Shown here: positions 47,724 through 57,318 of the stretch, in pieces
How positions within the stretch are numbered: the stretch's first letter is position 1
Layout: every line of letters begins with the position of its first letter
Source: Telopea speciosissima
Taxonomy: Eukaryota; Streptophyta; Magnoliopsida; Proteales; Proteaceae
DNA length: 64,000 nt
Direction: 5' to 3'
Assembly (NCBI RefSeq): GCF_018873765.1
Contig: NC_057926.1
Location: forward strand, 55,813,378-55,877,377
The notes under the pieces: generated by a model
Told to the model about the DNA's origin: nothing
The model's input: only the letters and a program-made list of their open reading frames with translations
The model's database searches: none
Translations under genes and position numbers: made by a program

Positions 47724-48307
47724 ATTGGAATTCCATTTCATGCCAATGATTTGTCGCGCAACGGATTGTGAAGCCATAATGGGAGGTTACTCAGATGTTC
47801 TGATCTGATGGTCCTCTATGTTATACAATCTGAATGAAACAAGACTCCTGGCAAGTAGCAACTTCATCAGTCATTTCCAGTCTGATGAAGAAGGTTTCTT
47901 CATTGCTGTAGCATGGCATTTGTAGACATAGATATCCAACTTATATGTTATTCAAAACAAAACGAAAAGTCCCCGGGGGGGGGGGGGGGGTTTGAAAAGT
48001 ATGGGATAAAAAATCGATAATATACACACATAAATTGTGGGATTAATTCATGTGTTGTTAAAAAAAATAATTTATGTCATATTAATTAAATATTAATATT
48101 TGAATTGCAAGTCATAAGCGTATAATATTAATTATTTTTGAATCATGAATTAAATTAAAAAATTTGTTGCAGTTTTTTTTTGGCCACTCAAATAAATTTT
48201 TAACCGTTTAAAACTTTTTATGTATTTATACATTTTTTTTAATGTTTTTTACCATGCATTTGGAATCAGTTCCAAAAACAGGAAAAATGACAAACATTTC
48301 AACTAAC
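47724..48307. other. Intergenic AT-rich DNA with a G-run
   Basis: No gene is seen. A run of about 18 G lies near 47974-47991. The remainder is very AT-rich without recognisable repeats. Confidence 0.5.
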
Positions 48308-48321
48308 TATAGTCAAGATTT

Positions 48322-48477
48322 GTGAGTGCAGAGAATATTCACGTATGTGAACGTACATGAACGATTCACAGCAGTTCAGATGGAATCCACTTTGTGGAAA
48401 TGTTCCATTTGAACTGTTGTGAGTCGTTCAAGTCCGTTCACCTACATGAACATTCACCCCCTACTTTTGGTAAAAGC
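48322..48477. mobile_element. Hairpin MITE with 55-nt arms
   Basis: Left arm 48331-48385 and right arm 48403-48458 are reverse complements with few mismatches (GTGAACG, TGAACGA(T/C)TCACA and CAGTTCA(G/A)ATGGAA pair), leaving a 17-base loop. The insert is flanked by TATAGTCAAGATTT (48308-48321) and TATGGTCAAGATTT (48478-48491), 13 of 14 identical, which look like a long target duplication. An RNA from here would fold into a single long stem. Confidence 0.75.
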
Positions 48478-48499
48478 TATGGTCAAGATTTCTACCCAT

Positions 48500-51420
48500 T
48501 AAATAATGTGAAGACTAGTTCAATGTAGAGAAGGGGACTTAAAATGTACTAGGATAACAAGGGTGTTAACACAAAACACCAAGAAACACGAAGAAACAAA
48601 AACGGATTAAAGATGACGAGAGATTTAACGTGGTTCACAAATCAATACGATGTACTACATGCTCGGGTGAAGCTGAAGATGATTCAGTACTATTTGATGG
48701 AAGAAAATACAACAGAAGAGATCTATCAAGAACATCAAAAGGTCGCAGTAAGAATTCTCTCTAGAAAACCCTAACTCAAACCCTCAAATCTCACACTTTT
48801 TCTTGCTTACACAACAAGACTATAAAACAAAGAAATACTCCTCCAAGTCAGATCGTACCATACCGTGGGGGTTTCACTTGGGTTTATCAATCTAAACCTT
48901 CCACTACCATCACAAACCTCACAAAATTTTCCTTCCTAATCGTGGGGTAAACTTTGAAACAGGTACAATAATTCAAGACACACATAATAAAGGTGATGGA
49001 AACATGTTCACAGCCTCATGGACATGGAAGATTAATCAGCAAAAAGAGAATAAAGATTGTGATGTTGAAGCTAACCTTACATGTATCAGAATATTTATGG
49101 ATCTAACCATGATAAGATGTTATCCCAAGAGTAGGGATTGGTTACCCACACATTAAGCATTATTCACTGGAGATCAGGGCCGAGTATCTTATATGTGGGT
49201 GGATAAGTGAATTGTTGCTAGTACAGTGAATCCTGTCTTTCAAACCTAACCCGACCCACAAACCTCTTAAGATTTTGGTGTTGGTTTCTTAAGATTTTGG
49301 TGTTGGTATCAGTCTGTCACCCTGTAGTGTAGCCCAACATATACAACCTGCACTCAAGGTTTTAGTTCACAGGTATCAGGATCTGTATCGGTTGCCGTCG
49401 ATACTGATACCTATATTGATATGGATTGATCGTATCGATTCGTTCATTTTTTACTATATCAGCTGATAGGCAAAGAATGGTATCTTTCACATGAGGTTCA
49501 ATCTATATGGGTCAGAATAGGAGAAAGAATGTCAATGTGGATCCCACAGCTTATTATGTGAGGAGGCCCATGATGGTATCTGTACATGCCAATGAGAGCG
49601 CATATAAGGGCTTCAATATAAATGCGGTTTTTTTATTTCATTGGGGGCAGAGTGGTACTCTCATGTCACGATCATGTAGCGTTCTTTTCCCATCTTTCAA
49701 TTAATTATCAACTCTCACTCAACTCTCTCTTAATTGCGCCCCCCTCCCCCGCCCCCGTGGTGGGGTTTAGTCCCACATTGGGTGGGTGGGGTCTGTGTGT
49801 TTGTGTTTATTTGCACTCCATGGCTTGAAAGGTTGGTTAACCCTTTTGAGCTGCGTGCACACTTGATAAAAAAACATATGGCTTGACCCCCATGGTGTCT
49901 CCCTCAACTCTCTCTTAAAACCCTGATAATATTATAATGTTTCCCTCCACCCATAGAGGACGGTTTACAAACCGCTCCTAGGATTTTAGTATGTTCCAAA
50001 ATACCCTTCCAATACCCTTTCCCCCCCTCTCCCGCCCCGCAGTAGAGGAAAACTCAGTTCTATTATAAATGTTTGTAATTTGCAATTCTCTTACGGCGTA
50101 TGTCTTCATACATAGACATACAAGAAGGTTCATGAACAACAAGGTTAGTCATGAATGCATGAACTACGTTTCATATATATTAGATGTCAACCTCCATGAT
50201 CCATTATCATGGCCCTTCCACTTCATGGCCCTTCCACTTGCTAGCTTAATTTTCTATGTAACAATTAGTCTACCAAACATGTTTGTCTAAAAATAATCAC
50301 AGTTCTTCACATGTTCCATTTACAAGCCATATGATAGATTCCTATCAAAAATGATCTTTTGGAATCCATGTCTACAGTCTCACATGCAGCATTTCTATAT
50401 GGAGTCTTAATTTTTTGTAACCATTGGTGCGGATTCCAAATCTTGTATAATGTATGGGTTCCAATTGCAATATTATTATAATTTATTAGTGATAATGAGG
50501 GCTGTTCCTATTGAATCAAGAAAATGATTGTCAAAAGTCCAGGGAGGGATGCTGAGATATGGAGACTGTCAAGGGCGTTATTGGTTAATTTTTCATTTAT
50601 TTTGATTCTGTGGTTAGTGGTCCATCATATTAATGATCAATTATATATATTCTGGCTAAGCTTAAGGAGACTAGGGAATGTCTTGAACAGCCACATAGAG
50701 CATGTGGAAGTTTAAATCAAAGAAAGCATCTTCAATCATCTTTCAATTATGATTTTAAATATCGGTATCGTGATTGATATCAATCACGGCTGATACCTAT
50801 CAGGCTATACCAAACGATTTACCTTTACTAAAAATCATTACATCGATACGGGATTGACTAAGTATATATCAATTGATCCAATACCGATATTTGAATACCG
50901 ATATTTGAAACCATGCTTTCAATGGCCAAAGGTGTGAACCTCAACATCGACTACTCTATCAAGGTGGTGGTTTGAGGCTAAATACAGTTGAGGTTGGAGT
51001 GTGGTTTTAAAATGTTGCCTCACAATGTGATAATATATTTCCCCTCTGCATGTGCTTTCACTTATTTTCAGTTTTCTTGTTCATTTTCAGAAGGTCTAAA
51101 AGGCCCAACACCTATGGAGGGACCACATGCAATATAGATTCCTTCTATTTCCTTTGTTTTCATCCATTAATCCCTGCAACTACCTACCCTATATTTTCAT
51201 TAGATCACCTAATTTGACTGAAAATTTATTATTTCTTGATAGTGTTACTCCAAGTTTTTAAATTGCATAAATGCCCATGAATTGAATAGCTATTGTCAGA
51301 GTTTCTCTCTAGCTCATTTTCCCCAATAAATACTTCATTGAGAGGAACACTATTTCACTATTTTACTGTTTTTTATACCTATTTGAGGAGAAATAAAAAA
51401 ATTCCTCATTTGTTAAGGTA
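48500..51420. other. Intergenic DNA with degraded repeats, no gene
   Basis: The block at 48540-48960 resembles the edge of a copia-type element (AACGTGGTTCAC, then TATAAAACAAAG). Segments at 49370-49460 and 50750-50920 are built from inverted GATACCGATA/TATCGGTATC-type motifs, a dispersed plant repeat. Open frames in the interval are short and unrecognised. Confidence 0.45.
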
Positions 51421-51446
51421 TGAAGAGTAATGCAGTTTTTTTTTTT

Positions 51447-51791
51447 GGGTAAATTACACATCATCTCTTGGTTTTCAAACGAAACTCAGATTAGCCCTTA
51501 GTTTTTGAAAAAACTCAAATCACCCCCTCTACAGTAACAATGTTAGTCTGCTTTTAGTTATTGATGTGAAAGGACTATTTTACCCTTGTACTAAAATATT
51601 AGAATTAAATTTACAATACTATCCTTCCTTCATCTTCAACATTGGTCAAGGGTAGTTTAGAGATTTAAATTTATTTAATTGGCTGACATCATCACTTAAC
51701 AACATAAAACTAATGGTAGGGATTAATTTGTCATATTGGGGTCTAAACCAAGAGGTGATTTGAGTTTTTTCAAAAACCAGGGGGTGATGTG
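51447..51791. mobile_element. Small TIR element flanked by T runs, 345 bp
   Basis: The left end GGGTAAATTACACATCA and the right end read inward, GGATAAATTACACATCA, form inverted termini. The similarity continues inward through a TTGGTTTTCAAA-like segment and AAAAAACTCAAATCACC. The GGGTAAATTACAC terminus is a known Mutator-like MITE signature in plants. T8-T11 runs lie on both sides and could be the target duplication. Confidence 0.75.
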
Positions 51792-52222
51792 TAATTTATC
51801 CTTTTTTTTGATAAACATCAAGTAATATCTCACAAAGTTGAGGATAGAATGGTCACTTCAAAGATTTTAACAAGGAGCCAACAAAAATGAATTTAATAAC
51901 AAAACTAAGGGGTAGTGGGGACATAATCAATGAATAGTAAGTGGGGTTATCCTTTCTTTAAAGACCTGGCCAGCCAACATGATCTCCCTCAAGTGTGTCC
52001 CCCACAACAAAATTCAATTCTCAAGTCAAAGACAAACTAAGTAAAAATGAAGAGATTACATGCAAAACATAAGTAAACAGATCAAACAAAAAGAACATTA
52101 AGATATGAGAATATGCCAATAAGATAATAGTATATGACTCCATTAATATATGTACTTGTCAGGCACTTTGCCACCCTCATTACCCAAACCATGAACCCTA
52201 TAAAACTTGTTCTTCATCACAT

Positions 52223-52230
52223 TATAAATA
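52223..52230 (+). promoter_or_regulatory. TATA box of the WAT1-related gene
   Basis: TATAAATA lies 76 bases upstream of the start codon. This fits a transcript starting near 52255 with a 5' UTR of roughly 45 bases. Confidence 0.65.
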
Positions 52231-52298
52231 GAATCATCTTGTGATTACACTTCACCAAAAGTTGAAAGTGAAGTCAGAAATCAAAAGAGAAGAAAATT

Positions 52299-54046
52299 AT
52301 GGGAGGAGGGAGAGTTGTTTCTGAGAAGATGAAGCTTCTTCTATCATTACTTGTTCTTCAGTTCTGCTTTGCAGGATTTCACATTGTCTCCAGACTTGCA
52401 CTCAACATGGGTGTCAGCAAAGTTGTTTACCCAGTCTATAGAAACATTATATCACTGCTTTTGTTGGGACCTATTTCTTATTTTTTGGAGAAGTAAGTTC
52501 CAACTTTTAAGTTTTCATCATCTTTCATCATAGAGGGAAAAGAATTGTTTCTTTGGATTAACATATAAACAATTATTGATCGTGATTTTCAGGAAAGAGA
52601 GACCACCTCTTACTTTCCCTTTATTGGTTCAATTCTTCTTTCTTGCATTGATTGGGTAAGCATGATTAAGGATTAGTAATTAATCAACTTATGTGCCTCT
52701 TTTTTTCAGTTAAGAGTTTGTTTATCATGGTTTCATTTGTTTTCAGGATCACTGCTAATCAGGGATTTTATCTCCTTGGTTTGTATTATGCATCTCCAAC
52801 TTTTGCTTCTGCAATGCAAAATTCAGTTCCTGCAATTACTTTTGCCATGGCTGCAATTCTAAGGTAATTTGAGGCTTGTTTTAGTGACAAAAAAAATTAG
52901 ATTTATAAGACAGGATCTTCTCCTAATTACCTCTTTGATCTCTTCTTCCACTCACCTATAATTTTCACAGGCTTGAGGAAGTTAATATATCAAGGAGAGA
53001 TGGATTGGCAAAAGTACTAGGAACCATTGTTAGTGTAGGAGGTGCCACTGTCATTACTCTCTACAAGGGCACACCTCTACTGCACCATTCTCATCACCCA
53101 CTGGAAATTTCAATAGAAGGAGAAGCATTGGAAAATCCTTCAAAAAATGTCCAGAACTGGACATTGGGTTGTCTTTACCTTCTTGGGCATTGCTTATCAT
53201 GGTCTGGTTGGATGGTTTTTCAGGTTAATTAGCCTCTAATTACCATTAAGTACTACTTATTTCATGACCATAAGCTTCATGACATTTGCTACTTATAAAG
53301 GCATATATGCAATTTTTTTTTGAACTCCAAATTCTAATTGTTTACAGGCTCCAATTATAAAGAAGTACCCAGCTAAACTTACACTCACTTCATTCACTTG
53401 CTTCTTCGGAGTAATACAGTTCTTGGTTATAGCAGCCTTTGCAGAAACAGATCTTGATCGTTGGAAAATCCAATCTGGAGAGGAGCTTTTAACCATCCTC
53501 TATGCTGTAATTCCTTCAAATCTGTGTAAATTAACTTTGGGGGGAAATGTATATAGAAGAAATTTGATAACTTAATTCGCCGTTACCTCTTAACCTGCTA
53601 TTCCTCTGTTTTTGTCACTAGGGAGTTGTGGCTTCTGGGATTGTTGTTGCTCTTCAAACATGGTGTATCCATAAAGGAGGACCAGTTTTTGTGGCAGTCT
53701 TTCAGCCTGTACAGATGGTTTTAGTTGCAGTCATGGCATGTCTAATACTTGGTGATCAGTTATACGCAGGAGGGTAAGTTATATATACAGGAAGAAGACC
53801 AACAAAAAAAGAAAGAAAAACAGAATATAAAGCCTATGGGAGTTGAGTTTACCCAACTAATAAGCTTTTTCTGCTTGCAGGATTATTGGTTCAGTTCTCA
53901 TCATCATTGGTCTTTACTCTGTTCTTTGGGGGAAAAATGAAGAAAAGAAAGTGAGAAAACAAGTGGAGGAAGAAACATTGACAAAGCATCTCCTTGATGA
54001 GGAAAGTGCCATTAAACAAAGTGAAGCTGTATCTGACTTGCCATGA
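52299..54046 (+). CDS. WAT1-related EamA-family transporter, 7 exons
   Basis: Exons: 52299-52492, 52593-52655, 52747-52863, 52971-53223, 53348-53506, 53622-53773, 53881-54046. They join to 1104 nt, 367 residues. The protein has about ten hydrophobic segments in two EamA repeats. Signature stretches are FAGFHIVSRLALNMGVSKVV (first segment), FFFLALIGITANQGFYLLGL, ASAMQNSVPAITF, NWTLGCLYLLGHCLSWSGWM and GGPVFVAVFQPVQMVLVAVM. The C-terminus is hydrophilic and charged (KNEEKKVRKQVEEE). It is very close to Arabidopsis WALLS ARE THIN1 and WAT1-related proteins such as At3g18200; WAT1 itself moves auxin across the vacuolar membrane and affects secondary walls. Substrate and location of this member are inferred, not shown. 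The introns are short and free of transposons, unlike its neighbours. The start is fixed by the family N-terminus and the TATA box 76 bases upstream. Confidence 0.95.
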
Positions 54047-55990
54047 CAAACCCATATGCTGACAGGTTAAGACAGTTCAGATTTGAGTGATTAAGCTCTG
54101 AAACAACTAAAGATCTGGGAAGAAATATATTGTCCTCCTGGTTTAATATAAGCTCAGCAAGACAGCAATCCAACATGTGAATCTAGCTAGGTTGGCCTTC
54201 TGCCTAGTTCCTACTTGTGCATGAAAGAGAAGCTCATCTTGAAGATCTCTTAGATTTTAAGATCTGATATGGCTGGGTTTCCTGAATTGTATACTACTAC
54301 TGCAATTAATTTCTCAGAGTTGATGGAAAGGATCTTTTTGTATATAAACAATATTAAGTCAAGATGTAGAAGGCATTTGAGATTCATGTAAGAATTTTCA
54401 AATCCATAATTGGAGAGGAAGAGACCGTGAACTGGTCCCCTCGGCAGATTGGTTAGCTATAGAGACTTGATGATCTTCATGACAAAACCGGATTGATCTG
54501 TAGGACCCATTTGGATTTGGTGGGGGAAAATGTAAATAGATCAATCCAGGATCATTTATCTGTACGTGTACGCTTCACATGCGATTAGGTGATGGCATGT
54601 GTCATTTTTCTTACATAAATGTTTTTCATGTACTCTTAATAGAAGCATGGAGGGGCATTATGGAAATAAAAGAACACACCATCATCTAATTGAACATGAA
54701 ACGTATGATTCATACTCTTGAATTACCCCGTCATTTGGTTATAAGGGTCGTGTACATGTGCCAAGTCAGCTTGGGACTGATTAAGCACAAGTTAACTCTG
54801 TGATCCCCCTCATAATTCAACCAACTAGGCATGGGTCACCTCCGTTTGTGGTTAAACAGTAGTTATTTAGTTGATTCGAGATTGGAGGGGGATCACGGAG
54901 TTAGCTATAGCCTATCCGTCCAAAAGCTAAACGGATGCGAGGGGTTTTTGACTAGACGGATCAAAACACACAACAGCAGCCCAAGCTTAGGGCGCTTGAT
55001 CTCATTGCAGGGCTAGCTTCACCACTCATGTTCTTTGCATCTCTCTCCTTAACATTTGCTTTGGAGCAGTTTTTGGGATGGAATTTGGGCCGGGCCAGCA
55101 AAGATATATAGATAAACTACCTAGAACTTAGAAGGCATGTTGTGGATTAGAAGGCATGTTGTGGATCTCTAATTGGTGCAATTTCTAAAGCAGTGGACCT
55201 CTAATAGGAGGTTAAAACCTTACCGTGTATGTATGAGATCTTTTTAAGAAGAGCGAAAGCCAAGCCAAATAGGAGATTAGGTTAGGTGGGATTGCTAATT
55301 ACCTAAACCTAACCAAAGGTCCCCATCCTCCACGAACCCAAGGGTACCATCTTTATCTTTTAATTGATGAAAATACCCCCATAGCTTTCTATCCGACAAA
55401 CTTGTAGAGTGGGAGACTCGGGCCCGGCAGTCGGGCGTAACAAAGACGTACAGCAGTAGAAGATCAAGAAGAGGATCTACCGTACCAGAGGAGGATTGAT
55501 ATTATCACCATCACGGGCACCATGAACTAAATCCGTGTTGACAAACAATTGGTCGAAATAGAATCTAAAATCACATCGATGCAATGAAAGAAAACTTATT
55601 AAGGCATAAATTGAATTCTTGCACCAAAAGAAAAATCCATTATACCATTCTATGGTCTAAATATTAACTTTGGATGAGTTTGGTGTGATTTTCATAATAG
55701 ATTCTGGGTTTAGAATGCATTTTAAAATCTGATTCATTTTATTCTTCAGTTTAGACTGTATTCTAGATCCAATTCTGAGAGTGCATATTAATCACAACCT
55801 ATATATTTGTGGGAAGATGTTTCTGAAACCCAACCATGACCAGAGCCGCTAAGAAAATTTTTGAAATCAAGAAATTCATTTGAAAATTGTGTGAAGGTTT
55901 TTTTTTTTGGTCATTTTATGACAAACAAACATGAAAATAGTTCTTGTCCAATGACATTTAACCACCAGAGTCTATCTCACACCATTTAAG
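54047..55990. other. 3' UTR of the transporter and intergenic DNA
   Basis: The first 320 bases are probably 3' UTR, with TTTTTGTATATAAACAAT near 54337. Beyond that there is no recognisable gene; short open frames have no domain. A GC-richer patch at 55400-55510 looks like degraded retroelement DNA, but its type could not be settled. Confidence 0.45.
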
Positions 55991-55995
55991 ATCGA

Positions 55996-56119
55996 GATCC
56001 TCTCCAGCGCACCAATGAGTGCGGTGAACATCTGACAGTAGGAGCTGTCCTTGGGGTGCGTCCTGGACAGCACTAGCCGTCCGATCCTCCTTGCACTCAT
56101 TGGTGCGCTGGAGAGGATC
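55996..56119. repeat. Perfect 27-bp inverted repeat (hairpin)
   Basis: Arms 55996-56022 and 56093-56119 are exact reverse complements; each contains CCAGCGCACCAATGAGTGC or its complement. Inside the 70-base spacer, AGCTGTCC and GGACAGC pair again, giving a stem with an inner stem. It could be a MITE or an inverted-repeat RNA source. No target duplication was identified. Confidence 0.9.
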
Positions 56120-56136
56120 CGTGTCCCACCACCCAT

Positions 56137-56144
56137 GGGGTATA
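56137..56144 (+). repeat. 8-bp target duplication, left of second hAT-like element
   Basis: GGGGTATA; the partner at 57011-57018 is GAGGTATA (7 of 8). Confidence 0.55.
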
Positions 56145-57010
56145 AAGGGTGTCAAAACCCAGCCCGAACCACTAAGACCAATCGAAATTGATCGAAAAAA
56201 ATCGAATCGAATTGAACCGAACAGATCTTTATTGGATTGGTTTTAGACTAGGGTATGACGGGATCGACTGAAAACCAGACCGCACCAAACCGATTGTTAA
56301 CAAATCGAAAACTGAACCGAATGAAACCATTAAAAATATCATTGAATATAAGGTTATGAATAAGTGAATTGATTATCCATTGATTTCAATATTAGTGAAA
56401 AAATTTATGATTGTAAGGGGAATTGTTACAAATCAATGAGTATGAGGTTATGAAAATAGGAAAATTGATTTGTAACACCGTTTCTTTCATTGATTTCTCA
56501 CTATACAAAATTAGTTGGTTGTCAAATAAATGATTTTATAGTAGGGTTCATTTTGTGATTTCAATATTAATTATCTTTCCCTGACAATTAATGATAAATA
56601 ATTAAATGATTTGTAACAATGATTTCGCTACAAACTCTATTTATCCATTGATTTAAATATTAGTTATCTTCTGTTCTTCCCCTTACAATGTATTCTTTTT
56701 TGTTTGGATTATAACAAAAAAAAATTTGTTTACTTGTTTTGACTTGGGGAAGGTAAATCAAAGTGTCTTTTTCTAATCTTGCCTTACTACAAATTATGAA
56801 TGTAAGATTTCTAGTTCAAACCCGAAAATAAATTGACATTAATCCGATATTGAAAAATAAAAAATAAATTGAAACCGCACTGGACCAAAATCAAAACTGA
56901 TCAAAAACTGAAATTTCTTAACAGTTTGATTTTGGTTTCGCCATTTTAAAGACCGAAACTGATTCAACCCAACCGAAACCGAGCCGAACCGGCCGTTTGA
57001 CACCCCAATT
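56145..57010. mobile_element. Non-autonomous hAT-like element, 866 bp
   Basis: The left end contains GGGTGTCAAAACCCAGCC. The right end read inward contains GGGGTGTCAAACGGCCGG, so both termini share GGGTGTCAAA. Subterminal regions on both sides are rich in GAACCGA/CCGAACCG motifs, a typical hAT layout. The interior is AT-rich and non-coding. The 8-bp flanks match with one difference. It lies 300 bases upstream of the aldolase start, so its right end may sit in that gene's promoter. Confidence 0.65.
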
Positions 57011-57018
57011 GAGGTATA
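57011..57018 (+). repeat. 8-bp target duplication, right of second hAT-like element
   Basis: GAGGTATA, one mismatch from 56137-56144. Confidence 0.55.
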
Positions 57019-57229
57019 TTGTTAAACATTACTGGGGAGGATTGGACTCAACACTAGAGTCCATCAACCAACAAACCCAGCCTTATAGTTGATCCACTTG
57101 CTGTCAGGGGCATTTCGGGTCATAAAAAATATCTCGAAAGGGCTATTTGGTAATTCACGCCGGGCGGATCATACGAGAAAGACGTCTAACTTTAGTTTTC
57201 TGTACTTTAGAAACTTTCGGGATCTTACC

Positions 57230-57318
57230 CAAAAAAAAAAAAACTTTCGGGAAAATAAAAGGAGAGAGGAAGAGGAAGGAGAAACCTCCGATCGATCCGT
57301 CTGTTAGTTCCTGTAACA
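57230..57318 (+). other. Probable 5' UTR of the aldolase gene
   Basis: Purine-rich sequence (GGAGAGAGGAAGAGGAAGG) directly precedes ACAATGGCG, a good plant start context. The transcription start is not defined, and no convincing TATA box was seen upstream. Confidence 0.5.

Noticed and set aside
49760-49790. Sequence TAGTCCCACATTGGG resembling the upstream element of plant snRNA genes
   Set aside because: It differs from the canonical motif, there is no TATA box at the required spacing, and no snRNA-like sequence follows.
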